A DNA stretch of 15,979 bases from CAZSPL01 sp964608735 (lineage in GTDB: Bacteria > JAJVIF01 > JAPKYR01 > CAZSPL01). Below, in pieces: positions 1 through 7,952 of the stretch (its first letter is position 1; each line of letters starts with the position of its first letter). The translations under genes were made by a program, and so were the position numbers. The DNA is taken from the NCBI GenBank assembly GCA_964608735.1, contig CAZSPL010000072.1, positions 1-15,979 on the forward strand, written 5' to 3'. The notes below the pieces were generated by a model, which worked only from the letters and a program-made list of their open reading frames with translations, made no database searches and was not told where the DNA came from.

Positions 1-9
1 GGTAGAATA

Positions 10-2331
10 ATGATTGAGATGGAACAGGAGAAGGCTGAAAAAAAGAGCTTGGAACTGACCGCCAACGCCGAGCTGGTGCTGGAGAAGCGGTATCTGAGGA
101 AGGACACAGACCGGAAGGTGGTTGAAAAACCCGAAGATATGTTCAGGCGTGTCGCCGAAAATATCGCTTCGGCCGAGGAGGCTTATCCTTCCGCCGATAA
201 GCGGAATGACATCAGCGGTCGTTTCTACGATTTAATGACCAGCCTCGAATTCATGCCGAACAGCCCGACCCTCATGAATGCCGGGCGGGAGCTACAGCAG
301 CTCTCAGCGTGTTTCGTGCTGCCCGTGGAGGACAGCATCGATTCCATATTCCAGACTATCAAGGAGACCGCCCTCATACACAAATCGGGCGGCGGTACCG
401 GATTCAGCTTCTCCCGGATACGCCCCAAGAACGACGTTGTAAAGTCGACAAAGGGCATCTCCTCCGGCCCGGTCTCGTTCATGAATTCATTCAACGCTGC
501 CACCGAGACCATCAAACAGGGCGGAACGCGTCGCGGTGCCAACATGGGGATACTGCGCGTCGACCATCCCGACATTATGGAATTCATCACATGTAAGGCG
601 GATAACAAGGCGCTGAACAACTTTAATATCTCGGTCGCCGTGACCGACGATTTCATGCGCGCGGTCGATGAGGATGAAGACTACGACCTGGTTAACCCGA
701 ACACGAAAAAACCCACCGGTAATCTCAATGCGGGTGAAGTATTCGACCAGATGGTGGAAATGGCCTGGCGTAACGGCGAGCCGGGAATTATCTTCCTCGA
801 TGCGCTGAACCGCGACAATCCCACCCCGCATACGGGGATGTTCGAAAGTACTAACCCCTGCGGCGAACAGCCGCTGCTTCCCTATGAATCGTGCAATCTC
901 GGAAGCATCAACCTCGCTAAGCATATCCGCTATGCCGGCGCGAAACCCTCGATAGACTGGGATAAGCTCAGGGAAAATGTATGGCTGGCCGTCCGGTTTC
1001 TCGACGATGTCATCGACAAGAACGATTTCCCCCTTGAAAAAATACGCACTGAGACGAGGGCGAACCGGAAGATCGGACTCGGCATAATGGGATGGGCCGA
1101 CCTTCTCTACAACCTCGGTATCCCGTACTGCTCTGGCGAAGCACTTGAACTTGCCGGCGAGCTTATGGGATTCATCGACCTCGAAAGCAAGGAAGCGAGC
1201 CGCGAACTCGCCCGCGAGCGGGGGCAGTTCCCCAATTTCCCCGGCTCGGTCTATGAAATCGCCGGCGAAGCCCCTATGCGCAACGCTACTACCACCACGA
1301 TAGCCCCGACAGGGACGATCTCGATTATCGCCGGATGCTCCTCCGGTATCGAACCGGCATTCGCCCTCGTTTACAAGCGCGCCAACGTGCTCGACAACGA
1401 TGAGATGATCGAAGTCAACCCGGTATTCGAGCGCGTCGCAAAGGACATGGGCTTCTATTCCGAAGAACTGATGGAACTCGTCGCCGAACATGGAAGCATC
1501 CAGGACATCGATTCGATACCGGAAAGCGTACGAAAGGTTTTCGTCACCGCCCACGACATCATCCCCGAATGGCATGTCCGGATGCAGGCAGCGTTCCAGA
1601 AGCATGTCGACAATGCCGTAAGCAAGACCGTCAATTTCCCCAATACAGCGACGGTCGCCGATGTCACCAAGGTCTACAGGATGGCCTACGACCTCGGTTG
1701 CAAGGGCATCACCATATACCGCGACGGCTCCCGCGACCTGCAGGTGCTGAGCATCTCGAGGAAGGAGCAGGAGAAGAACATCGAGGGGCCCATCGAGGCG
1801 AAGAAGAAGCGGCGGCGTCCCGAGGTCACGCGGGGTACCACAACCAAGATTCAGACCGGATGCGGCAACCTCTATGTCACCATCAACGAGGACGAGTCAG
1901 GGCCCTGCGAGTTGTTCAGCCAGCTCGGCAAGACCGGCGGATGCATCGCCAGCCAGACCGAGGCCATCAGCCGCTTGATCTCACTCGCCCTCAAGTTCGG
2001 CGTGCCGATAAATGACGTACGCGAGCAGCTCAGGAACATCCGCTGCCCGCAGCCCTCATGGTCCAACGGCTCCACCGTCTATTCCTGCGCCGACGGCATC
2101 GGCCTCGCAATCGACGGCTACATAATGGACCGTGAGGAACGCAAGAGCCCCGCGCTGTTCGATATGGACCGCGAAAGCAGCCCCGCCCCGGTCGATGAAG
2201 AACTCGAGGAAAAATTCAAGATAACAAAGCGCCTTGCCGACATCTGCCCGCAATGTCCCGACTGCTCCGGGATGCTCGAATTCAAAGAGGGATGCGTCAC
2301 TTGCCCCGCGTGCGGATATACGAAATGTTAG
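10..2331 (+). CDS. nrdJ: Adenosylcobalamin-dependent (class II) ribonucleotide reductase
   Basis: Reduces ribonucleotides to deoxyribonucleotides in the cytoplasm, using adenosylcobalamin to make a thiyl radical. The 773 residues fit the NrdJ family. Seen in the sequence: substrate-site NSPTLMNAG near 84-92; redox cysteines C101 (SACFVLP) and C295 (YESCNLGS); the NPCGE triad N282, C284, E286, with C284 as the expected thiyl cysteine; and the APTGTISII loop at 432. The C284-C295 spacing of 11 matches C322-C333 of the Thermotoga maritima enzyme as I recall it. A basic linker (KKKRRRP, about 598-604) leads to a TSCPD domain (about 607-720). A cysteine-rich tail follows (CPQCPDC...CPACGYTKC), probably zinc-binding and/or a thiol shuttle. 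Start: ATG at 10 or 19; the frame is open to the window edge, so a start further upstream cannot be excluded. Any upstream cobalamin riboswitch would lie outside the window. Confidence 0.96.
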   Translation: MIEMEQEKAEKKSLELTANAELVLEKRYLRKDTDRKVVEKPEDMFRRVAENIASAEEAYPSADKRNDISGRFYDLMTSLEFMPNSPTLMNAGRELQQLSACFVLPVEDSIDSIFQTIKETALIHKSGGGTGFSFSRIRPKNDVVKSTKGISSGPVSFMNSFNAATETIKQGGTRRGANMGILRVDHPDIMEFITCKADNKALNNFNISVAVTDDFMRAVDEDEDYDLVNPNTKKPTGNLNAGEVFDQMVEMAWRNGEPGIIFLDALNRDNPTPHTGMFESTNPCGEQPLLPYESCNLGSINLAKHIRYAGAKPSIDWDKLRENVWLAVRFLDDVIDKNDFPLEKIRTETRANRKIGLGIMGWADLLYNLGIPYCSGEALELAGELMGFIDLESKEASRELARERGQFPNFPGSVYEIAGEAPMRNATTTTIAPTGTISIIAGCSSGIEPAFALVYKRANVLDNDEMIEVNPVFERVAKDMGFYSEELMELVAEHGSIQDIDSIPESVRKVFVTAHDIIPEWHVRMQAAFQKHVDNAVSKTVNFPNTATVADVTKVYRMAYDLGCKGITIYRDGSRDLQVLSISRKEQEKNIEGPIEAKKKRRRPEVTRGTTTKIQTGCGNLYVTINEDESGPCELFSQLGKTGGCIASQTEAISRLISLALKFGVPINDVREQLRNIRCPQPSWSNGSTVYSCADGIGLAIDGYIMDREERKSPALFDMDRESSPAPVDEELEEKFKITKRLADICPQCPDCSGMLEFKEGCVTCPACGYTKC

Positions 2332-2339
2332 AAATGCGC

Positions 2340-2364
2340 CCGGCACGGCGATGCCGGCTTATTT
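2340..2364. terminator. Hairpin between convergent genes, possible bidirectional terminator
   Basis: A 6-bp perfect stem (CCGGCA 2340-2345 with TGCCGG 2352-2357) closes a 6-nt loop between the nrdJ stop at 2331 and the stop of the minus-strand lipoprotein gene at 2359. On the plus strand it is followed by an AT-rich stretch (CTTATTTAAATT), not a clean T-run. The position between two converging genes supports termination; the short stem and weak T tract lower the confidence. Confidence 0.45.
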
Positions 2365-2976
2365 AAATTCAAGCTTCAATATCGACTTGTTGAATTCCTC
2401 GATTGTCTTCTGCCGGTCGACTTCGCTCGGGATCCGCAGATTGAACTCATACGCGTTGCCGCCATAATTGAAGGTCACCGTATATGCGTGCCACAGGTCG
2501 CTAAACGCCCCGGTACCATGCGTCTCCTCGTAGAGCCGGAATACAGCCTCGATACCTTCAGCGCCCGGCCACCGCAGCTTCTCGTTGTATTCATCAACCA
2601 GTTCCCCCTTCATCGGCCCGACGAAGTACAATCCCTCGGGCACCGGATATTCCGATGTCATGGGATTCATCTTCGGATCGAACTCGCCTTTCACGCCTAT
2701 GAACCGCCAGTTCCGGATGTTACTCAGGTCGGTGGCCGTAGGATCCCCTTGCGCGCATGTGATGGGTGCAAATATATATTCCGGCTGGCCGCTCAAACGG
2801 TGTTCGAACGCGCTCTTATCCGATGAGTGCACCGTCATAAGCCATCCGTCGGCGACCGTGATGGTCACGCCTGTATCGAGCGTGATTTCGCTGAAAGTCT
2901 TCGGACCTCCGCATGACGATATCAATGCAGGGAAAACCGACAGCAGTAATATGACGATGGCTTGCGTGACGCGCAT
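2359..2976 (-). CDS. Small lipoprotein, possibly PsbP/DUF1795-like fold
   Basis: A 205-residue predicted lipoprotein. Hydrophobic segment 5-19 is followed by the lipobox ISSC with the lipidated cysteine at C22, so the mature protein should be anchored on the periplasmic side of the inner membrane or sorted to the outer membrane. The remainder is a single soluble domain. The end of the protein (YTVTFNYGGNAYEFNLRIP, then an amphipathic EEFNKSILKLEF helix) resembles the closing strand and helix of PsbP/DUF1795-type domains, but this is pattern impression only. The start is ATG at 2976, with AGAGG six bases upstream on the minus strand, and a good promoter lies just behind it. Function unknown. 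Confidence 0.85.
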   Translation of the reverse strand: MRVTQAIVILLLSVFPALISSCGGPKTFSEITLDTGVTITVADGWLMTVHSSDKSAFEHRLSGQPEYIFAPITCAQGDPTATDLSNIRNWRFIGVKGEFDPKMNPMTSEYPVPEGLYFVGPMKGELVDEYNEKLRWPGAEGIEAVFRLYEETHGTGAFSDLWHAYTVTFNYGGNAYEFNLRIPSEVDRQKTIEEFNKSILKLEFK

Positions 2977-3013
2977 CTCACACCTCTTACTGTTATTCTG
3001 GAGCTACGCGGGA

Positions 3014-3043
3014 AGTATATGATGACAACCGGCGGATTATCAA
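3014..3043 (-). promoter_or_regulatory. Sigma-70 type promoter for the lipoprotein gene
   Basis: Read on the minus strand: -35 TTGATA (5/6 to consensus, 3043-3038), an 18-bp spacer, then -10 TATACT (5/6, 3019-3014). Transcription would start near 3007, giving a leader of about 30 nt before the ATG at 2976. It lies in the 83-bp gap behind the upstream minus gene, so the lipoprotein gene is probably transcribed independently even if read-through also occurs. Confidence 0.6.
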
Positions 3044-3059
3044 GGGGATGTGATTGTAT

Positions 3060-3725
3060 CTACTGCTCGATAAGCGTGATGACATGCATGCAACTGTCAT
3101 CCCCACGGCATTTTGACGTCACCGCCTGGTGGGCGATGCCTCCGAGTGCGCTGAAAAAACCGTCTTTCCATGCATGCCGCGCTGAACAAAGCAACCATGC
3201 GAGGGCGGGAACTCCGTCGAAGCGCTCCAGGTAGTGGCAATGGTTGAGATTGTATGTAATCTGGCCTGCTTCGCTCGATATCACCTCGATGTTATCATCG
3301 GCGGGCATGCCGTCTACGAGATAGTCGTTCAGCACCAGCAGAGCCCTTCTCGCGTCGGTCGATGCATCTCCCTTGGTTGTCGAAGCTATCACGCCCCACT
3401 TCTCACCCTCGGCGCGGCATGATGCATGAATCAGTTCTATGGCGCTGTCGCCGATGACTGATAGAATCCCGGAAACCAGTTTCACCTCGGCTTCCTCGAG
3501 TTCTTCCAGCCATCCCGGGATACGCCCCGCCAGATCCGCGATATTGCCGGCGAGCGTGCTTTCAAAAAAATTGTTGAATTCTCCAAGAGTCGCTCTACAT
3601 TCCTCGAATCCCGATACCCCTGCGCCGGTTGCCTCTTGAAAACTCTTCAACATGGCTTCGAGCATTTCGGCGAGTATATACAATCGCCTCAACTGCCATC
3701 TGTCTATCGAAGATAATGATGCCAT
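3060..3725 (-). CDS. Unknown cytoplasmic protein with Cys/His-rich C-terminal module (V4R- or ATC-hydrolase-like)
   Basis: A 221-residue protein with no signal peptide or membrane segment. The N-terminal half is predicted helical and rich in Leu and Glu (about 8-30, 43-100). The C-terminal third carries clustered Cys and His: C163 and H164 (NHCHYLERFDG), C180 (WLLCSARHAW, with H184), then C206, C212 and H214 in SKCRGDDSCMHV. The C-x-G-D-x-x-C ending recalls V4R (4-vinyl reductase) domains; the overall spacing also recalls the L-2-amino-thiazoline-4-carboxylate hydrolase family. I cannot decide between them, and neither may be right. Start ATG at 3725 is supported by AAAGGGAGAG on the minus strand (AGGGAG 7 nt from the ATG). 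It lies upstream of the lipoprotein gene with an 83-bp gap and diverges from the phospholipase gene. No terminator is visible after its stop. Confidence 0.8.
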   Translation of the reverse strand: MASLSSIDRWQLRRLYILAEMLEAMLKSFQEATGAGVSGFEECRATLGEFNNFFESTLAGNIADLAGRIPGWLEELEEAEVKLVSGILSVIGDSAIELIHASCRAEGEKWGVIASTTKGDASTDARRALLVLNDYLVDGMPADDNIEVISSEAGQITYNLNHCHYLERFDGVPALAWLLCSARHAWKDGFFSALGGIAHQAVTSKCRGDDSCMHVITLIEQ

Positions 3726-3745
3726 CTCAACTCTCCCTTTTGATT

Positions 3746-3774
3746 AAGTTAGAACATATGCGGCCTGACTGCAA
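3746..3774 (-). promoter_or_regulatory. Weak candidate promoter for the 3060-3725 minus gene
   Basis: On the minus strand, TTGCAG (3774-3769) is separated by 17 bp from TAACTT (3751-3746). The -35 is reasonable but the -10 matches only three consensus positions, including the first two and the last. It lies in the 125-bp divergent region shared with the phospholipase gene and is listed mainly because no better candidate is visible. Confidence 0.25.
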
Positions 3775-3802
3775 GTGCCGGGATGTCCCATTTTCCGACA
3801 GG

Positions 3803-3811
3803 TGCTATAAT
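3803..3811 (+). promoter_or_regulatory. Extended -10 promoter of the phospholipase-thioesterase pair
   Basis: TG-C-TATAAT: a perfect -10 hexamer at 3806-3811 preceded by the TGn extension at 3803-3804. No convincing -35 lies 17 bp upstream, which is tolerated in extended -10 promoters. Transcription would begin near 3818, about 33 nt before the chosen ATG at 3851. Confidence 0.6.
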
Positions 3812-3850
3812 TCGGAACTCCTTGGGGAGAGATATACCGGGGATTCGTCA

Positions 3851-5107
3851 ATGAGATCATTTATCACATACCTGCTCCTTGCTCCAATTGCCCCTTTCCT
3901 TGGATGGGGCCCCGTTACGCACATCTACCTCCATAAAAAAGCGGTCGATGAAATGACCGGCTCCGGCCCCGGTGGAATTCTTGAAAGCGAGGGCGATAAA
4001 TCACTCTTTATTGCCGCCGGTAATATCGCCGACCTCATCAAGGCGAACCAGCTCCGGTTCAAGGAGCGCTACTACGAATACACCCACAACACGATTCCGA
4101 CCAAATTCGAAGGACGCCCCGTTTTCGGCGAACGCCTGTACCGGGAGAATGTCGGGCTCGGACGACGCGACGGCACCATCTATTCCCTCGGATGGATTTG
4201 CCACCAGGTCTCCGACCAGTTCCCGCACAGGTATCCCACCAACGAGTTCGAGGGGTTCGTCAACTCGCGACGATTCTTCGCCGATTTCTACCCGCCCGAT
4301 GAAAATGACTACTCGAAACCCGTTAAAAACCTGCGCAACGATCTAATATCCGCCGACCACTGGCTCGTCGAAATTCTCGCCGACATGCTTTGCCTTTCCG
4401 AAATCGCCGATTATTTCAAGGATTACCGGATAGACCTCGATTTCGGCGGCTATCCCGAGATAGAAGCGCTGTCCGCGCGTATTCTCGATGAATATCACGA
4501 TGAACTCTACCCGGCGGTTAAATATTTCATCCCGCTCAAGCCGGAAGTCCTCCTGCGCGTCTACCGATATTATCACATGGTCATCCGCGTATTCATGGAC
4601 ATGTATTTCCATTTCCATGATTCGCTCGGTACGGATGGCATCAGAAAAATGCTATCGAACTACCCCCCACTCGCCGATATGAACCGTATGCTCGATTATT
4701 CGATTGAAGCGATACACGATACGCTCAACAATCCAGTCGGAAGCTGGAACCCCGATAAGTACAAGCCTCCCGGCGCGAAGCCAGTAAAGTATTCGGTGTA
4801 TACATATGAGAATTACGACGGGCCGGAGCGTTACGATTTCGGCTTCCGGCGAGGGTTTATCCCATGGATTGCCGGGCTGTTCTCCAAGAGCGCGACCCTC
4901 AATGAAATCGGCAAGCGGATTTCCGACCGCGTCAGCACATGGCCTTTGATAAAACCCGCGCTGCGGATTGCGAGCAAACGGCGTCGCTCCGGCATGAACA
5001 TCACGGCATTCATCATGTGCGAACTGGATAAATCGCCCAATCCTGATCTTGCCGAAATTGTTGCCGAGACGAAGCGGCGATTCAAACTCAAGTCAAGGAG
5101 CATCTGA
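3851..5107 (+). CDS. Zinc-dependent phospholipase C family protein
   Basis: 418 residues. The hydrophobic leader (1-18) ends just before W19-G20-P21-V22-T23-H24, as in family members where the mature N-terminal Trp is itself a zinc ligand. Further candidate ligands follow in the order of the Bacillus cereus enzyme: H24 or H28, D61 (GNIADL), H79 (YTHN), then H118, D122 and H126 (CHQVSDQFPH), then H170 and E174 (HWLVE). That is an almost complete trinuclear zinc site. The role is probably hydrolysis of phospholipid head groups or a related phosphodiester outside the cytoplasm; the substrate is inferred from the family. The C-terminal part (about 270-418) is not recognised and ends in a basic helix. 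The ORF is open upstream to 3629, but residues before M75 of that longer frame are antisense to the neighbouring gene. The ATG at 3851 has GGGGA 7 nt upstream and lies just behind a promoter. It overlaps the next gene by one base. Confidence 0.82.
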   Translation: MRSFITYLLLAPIAPFLGWGPVTHIYLHKKAVDEMTGSGPGGILESEGDKSLFIAAGNIADLIKANQLRFKERYYEYTHNTIPTKFEGRPVFGERLYRENVGLGRRDGTIYSLGWICHQVSDQFPHRYPTNEFEGFVNSRRFFADFYPPDENDYSKPVKNLRNDLISADHWLVEILADMLCLSEIADYFKDYRIDLDFGGYPEIEALSARILDEYHDELYPAVKYFIPLKPEVLLRVYRYYHMVIRVFMDMYFHFHDSLGTDGIRKMLSNYPPLADMNRMLDYSIEAIHDTLNNPVGSWNPDKYKPPGAKPVKYSVYTYENYDGPERYDFGFRRGFIPWIAGLFSKSATLNEIGKRISDRVSTWPLIKPALRIASKRRRSGMNITAFIMCELDKSPNPDLAEIVAETKRRFKLKSRSI

Positions 5108-5526
5108 TGGGTTTCAATTATCTCGAAGGAAATTGTTTCGTATGCGGCAAGAACAACCCCGACGGGCTTCAGCTTGATTTCATCCGGAATCCCGGCGGTA
5201 CGAGCGAGGTGCGATGCACCTTCGAGCATCGCCACCAGGGCTATGACAATATCGTCCACGGAGGGTTAATCGCCGCCGTACTCGACGACAGCATGGCTCA
5301 CGCGGTGATGGCTATCGGGCTCATGCCCGTCACCGCCGAAATGAAGATCCGCTTCAAGCAACCGGTCATGGTCGGCGAGGAAATCCTCTTCGAGGGGAGA
5401 GTAGTAAGCACGGGAAGAAGATTTGTCCTGACCAGCTCGGTCGCTACCAGTCCGGATGGTAGTGTGAAGGTCACCGCGGAGGGGAAGTTTTTCGTCGATG
5501 TCGTCGAAAAATGGAATCCTGAATGA
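5107..5526 (+). CDS. PaaI-like hotdog-fold thioesterase (4HBT family)
   Basis: 139 residues, normal for a single hotdog domain. Probably hydrolyses acyl-CoA or a similar thioester in the cytoplasm; the substrate cannot be read from the sequence. The N-terminal CFVCGKNNPDGL (C10, C13) is common in this subgroup. The active-site loop IVHGG (H51-G52-G53) is followed by AVLDDSMAHA, with D60 or D61 in the helix where the acidic catalytic residue sits. The strand VTAEMKIRFKQPV and the VGEEILFEGRVV segment complete the fold. The start shares one base with the preceding stop (TGATG), with AAGGAG 6 nt upstream, so translation is likely coupled to the phospholipase-like gene. Pairing with a lipid-head-group hydrolase suggests, but does not prove, a lipid turnover role. 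Confidence 0.88.
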   Translation: MGFNYLEGNCFVCGKNNPDGLQLDFIRNPGGTSEVRCTFEHRHQGYDNIVHGGLIAAVLDDSMAHAVMAIGLMPVTAEMKIRFKQPVMVGEEILFEGRVVSTGRRFVLTSSVATSPDGSVKVTAEGKFFVDVVEKWNPE

Positions 5527-5583
5527 CCCACGCTGACATGACACATCGCGGCATCATTAATCCCGCGTAAGGCAACCCGGACG

Positions 5584-5608
5584 ATGGTGAGTTCTCATCA
5601 TGCCTTTT
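5584..5608 (+). terminator. Probable intrinsic terminator after the thioesterase gene
   Basis: A 7-bp stem, ATGGTGA (5584-5590) with TCATCAT (5595-5601) and one G-T wobble, closes a GTTC tetraloop. GCC and TTTT follow (5605-5608). It sits 58 bp after the thioesterase stop and just before the next promoter. The stem is AU-rich and the T-run short, so it may be leaky. Confidence 0.4.
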
Positions 5609-5633
5609 AGTGTAATTATCCTTATGTTAGAAT
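5605..5633 (+). promoter_or_regulatory. Extended -10 promoter for the envelope/kdsA/importer run
   Basis: TG-T-TAGAAT: -10 hexamer TAGAAT at 5628-5633 (5/6) with the TGn extension at 5625-5626. The hexamer 17 bp upstream (TTTTAG, 5605-5610) is a poor -35. Transcription would start near 5640, giving a leader of about 42 nt. No further strong promoter or terminator was seen between here and 14030, so this may drive the whole run. Confidence 0.5.
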
Positions 5634-5665
5634 TTACCGGTTCGGCACGTTTTACTTTGAATCCT

Positions 5666-5674
5666 CAGGGAAGG
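5666..5674 (+). promoter_or_regulatory. Shine-Dalgarno that selects ATG 5682
   Basis: CAGGGAAGG at 5666-5674 precedes four possible in-frame starts: TTG 5676, GTG 5679, ATG 5682, ATG 5688. The distance to ATG 5682 is 7 nt, which is optimal. TTG 5676 and GTG 5679 are too close and ATG 5688 is rather far. Confidence 0.6.
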
Positions 5675-5681
5675 CTTGGTG

Positions 5682-7952
5682 ATGATAATGCGTAATTCGC
5701 GCTTCCATGTTGTACTGAAATTCGCGATTGTATCAATCCTCCTTCTGACCGGAATCCCGGCATATGCACAGGCGGTGATTATCGAAGCTATCGAGCCGAA
5801 CGAGGGCTATCAGGGCGAGAGCCTTAATGTGCACATCTATGGCGAGCTCTTCGACGCTAAGGCGGATGTCACATTCAGCAACCCCGACATCGACGTGCTG
5901 CAGATAACTTGGATAGATCAAGGGGAACTTATCACCTCCATCTTCATAGGACAGGAAGCTGAAGTCGGCCTGTGTGATATCCGTGTTGAAAACCCCCAGG
6001 GAATGTTCGATGTCGCCCAGGATATTTTCGAAGTGCTCGATGCCTTCAACCCGGCCTTCTCGTTCCTGAACCCCGATTCCGGCTTCCAGGGCGATTCATC
6101 CATAATGACCACCCTTACGGGAAGCGATCTTCCGGTGGACGGCACTTTCGAATTCAGCCCGCCCGGCGGACCGGTTATCGTCAACGCGACATACGTCAGC
6201 GCGACTTTATATAACCTCGTACTCGATATCCCCGAAGACGCCATTCCCGGAATATATGACCTCACCTCGAATTTCCCGGGCGTGGATCTCGGCCCGACCC
6301 TTGTAAGTGCATTCGAAGTCTTCGAACTCCCCACGACCTATGAATTGTATCTCGAAGACAACCTCTACATGATGGGGATAGGCGGCGACTCGGAACAGAC
6401 CGATTTCCTTTTCGGAATCGATTCCAACAAGCCGGATGATGTCGACGGGCCGTTCTATTTATATGCCTCCGAAGCCGTCGACCCCGTCTCCGGCGAAATT
6501 ATCGGCCTGAGCTACATCGACATCGCGCCGAGCAGGACCGATTTCCTAACCCCCGGTATGTACGAAATGGCGATAATACGCACGGTTATCCCACAAGGTA
6601 TCCCCACGGGCGATTATGAAGGCACCATCACATTTTCCGCCCCGTCCGTCGGACTCCAGGAAACCGCTTCGTTTACGATCTCCGTACAGCCCGGCCCCGT
6701 GGAAATACTCTATCCCGAGCTGAACCGCCAGGAACTTGAGATAGACTTGATATGGCCCGGCTCCGATAACTCCACTGAGCCGGAAGAAATTGTAGAAGAA
6801 ACTCCCCTGTTCGAATGGGCGTCATCCGCAAGGTATTTCGATTTCCACCTCTTCGATGTCACTCCGACCGATGAATACTCATCGATAAGCGGCGCCACCG
6901 AATACCTCAGGCCGATCTATGAGGAGCATGATATCGCGGATACGATCCTCTTCTACCCCCTCGCCGCCGAGCCGCTTGTCCCGGGACATACATATGCATG
7001 GCAGGTCGAAGCAAAGGATATCCCGGCGTTCGACCCCAGGGTCGTCAACAGGGAGCCCCAGATTATCCAGTCCGAAATTTTCTATTTCAAGTATATCGAT
7101 CTCATGACGACTGCCGGCGCGCCGGAGGTATTGAGTATTCAGGTCACCCCTGAGTATATCGGGGCCGAGCTGCAAACCGATTACGAATTCGAAGCGATTC
7201 TCGAACTCGAAGGCCCGGGATTTGCCGACGTCAACTGGAAGGTCGTCCCGAGCTCCGCGGCGCTTATCGTGAGCCGCAATGAATATGCCTATGTCACCCC
7301 GCTCAAGTCGGGCTTCATTTCGATCATCGCTGAAGCCGGCGATATGAGCGCCTATGCCGTCATGCGGGTGGGCGAAGCCGATTTGCAGACTTCGGTTGAA
7401 CTGAACACGCAAACCATCGCGCGGCTTGCGGAGAAAATTGATTCTATCACCGGAAGCATCGCCGAGTGGACTGCGCTGGAAGAGCGCTTGCAATCTTCAC
7501 AGGGCGAACAACTCGCCCTGAAGAACGAAATGGATTCGTCAATCACTGCATTCGGGTCGGCACTCCGGGAAGCATACAAAATTCTCGAACCATTCTTCCT
7601 CACCGGCAAAGCCTCGCTAATCCCCGCTGATACCGGCGATTGGATTCAGCGCGAACCGTTCGGCGCCTACCTGGGGCTCTATACATCCGATCCGTCCGCC
7701 TGCGAAAAATTCATCGCTTCAAACCTTATCGGCATCGATGCGATGATTAAAAATCTCGATGACCGAATATCCGAAGCCAACGCTCTGGCCGTAGATCATC
7801 AGCGAGCCGTTTCCGGGAGCGAAGACCTGTTGATACTGGCAATCGGCCTGCAAGCCAATATTGAGCATGAGATTACATCGGTAAATAATGAGCTTGATCT
7901 CGTGATCGCCTCATTGGAGAGCGGTTCCAACCCTTTTTGCTCTTTGACATAA
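5682..7952 (+). CDS. Secreted multidomain Ig/TIG-like protein with coiled-coil C-terminus (frame interrupted)
   Basis: 756 residues as read. Signal peptide 1-29 (hydrophobic core about 10-25, cleavage after AYA). Two TIG/IPT-like repeats start with matching turns, IEPNEGYQG (37-45) and LNPDSGFQG (129-137), each about 90 residues. A third beta-rich stretch (about 220-345) is unrecognised. An FN3-like domain (about 375-475) runs from PLFEWASSARYF to HTYAWQVEA, followed by an Ig-like (Big-type) domain (about 482-565, VNWKVVPSS). From about 566 the sequence is mostly heptad-like helix, probably coiled coil. The reading frame ends at TAA 7950-7952, in the middle of the helical region, while the -1 frame stays open to 8527 with the same character. 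The gene therefore looks like the 5' part of a protein of about 948 residues. Probably periplasmic or surface-exposed; function unknown. It is the first gene of the run containing the barrel gene. Confidence 0.8.
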   Translation: MIMRNSRFHVVLKFAIVSILLLTGIPAYAQAVIIEAIEPNEGYQGESLNVHIYGELFDAKADVTFSNPDIDVLQITWIDQGELITSIFIGQEAEVGLCDIRVENPQGMFDVAQDIFEVLDAFNPAFSFLNPDSGFQGDSSIMTTLTGSDLPVDGTFEFSPPGGPVIVNATYVSATLYNLVLDIPEDAIPGIYDLTSNFPGVDLGPTLVSAFEVFELPTTYELYLEDNLYMMGIGGDSEQTDFLFGIDSNKPDDVDGPFYLYASEAVDPVSGEIIGLSYIDIAPSRTDFLTPGMYEMAIIRTVIPQGIPTGDYEGTITFSAPSVGLQETASFTISVQPGPVEILYPELNRQELEIDLIWPGSDNSTEPEEIVEETPLFEWASSARYFDFHLFDVTPTDEYSSISGATEYLRPIYEEHDIADTILFYPLAAEPLVPGHTYAWQVEAKDIPAFDPRVVNREPQIIQSEIFYFKYIDLMTTAGAPEVLSIQVTPEYIGAELQTDYEFEAILELEGPGFADVNWKVVPSSAALIVSRNEYAYVTPLKSGFISIIAEAGDMSAYAVMRVGEADLQTSVELNTQTIARLAEKIDSITGSIAEWTALEERLQSSQGEQLALKNEMDSSITAFGSALREAYKILEPFFLTGKASLIPADTGDWIQREPFGAYLGLYTSDPSACEKFIASNLIGIDAMIKNLDDRISEANALAVDHQRAVSGSEDLLILAIGLQANIEHEITSVNNELDLVIASLESGSNPFCSLT
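7931..7937 (+). other. CCCTTTT slippery heptamer at the frame change
   Basis: The zero-frame reading is AAC CCT TTT TGC. Bases 7931-7937 therefore form C CCT TTT, which fits the X XXY YYZ rule for -1 slippage, and re-pairing after slippage (CCC TTT) is exact apart from wobble positions. The -1 frame continues TTG CTC TTT GAC without a stop for 196 codons. I see no strong stem-loop 5-9 nt downstream; only a weak GCGG/CCGC pairing and a CATCG/CGATG inverted repeat at 7993-8017. A one-base deletion or sequencing error in the T5 run would look the same. Confidence 0.5.

Noticed and set aside
487..1605. 372-codon minus-strand open frame inside nrdJ
   Set aside because: nrdJ is intact with all catalytic motifs across this stretch. 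The antisense frame results from third-position G/C bias and shows no domain or ribosome binding site.
3629..3850. N-terminal extension of the phospholipase-like gene
   Set aside because: It is antisense to the start of the minus-strand gene, includes the promoter at 3803-3811, and would bury the signal peptide.
5527..5681. Cobalamin or other riboswitch in the leader of the 5682-14030 run
   Set aside because: The leader after the predicted start site is only about 42 nt, and no B12-box-like conserved core was seen. The CGCGG/CCGCG pairing near 5550 is a short stem with a long loop and no T-run.
7895..7945. Partial tRNA-like 3' end (GGTTCCAACCC) near the frame change
   Set aside because: A T-arm-like string alone, with no matching acceptor, D-arm or anticodon arm. 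Taken as chance.
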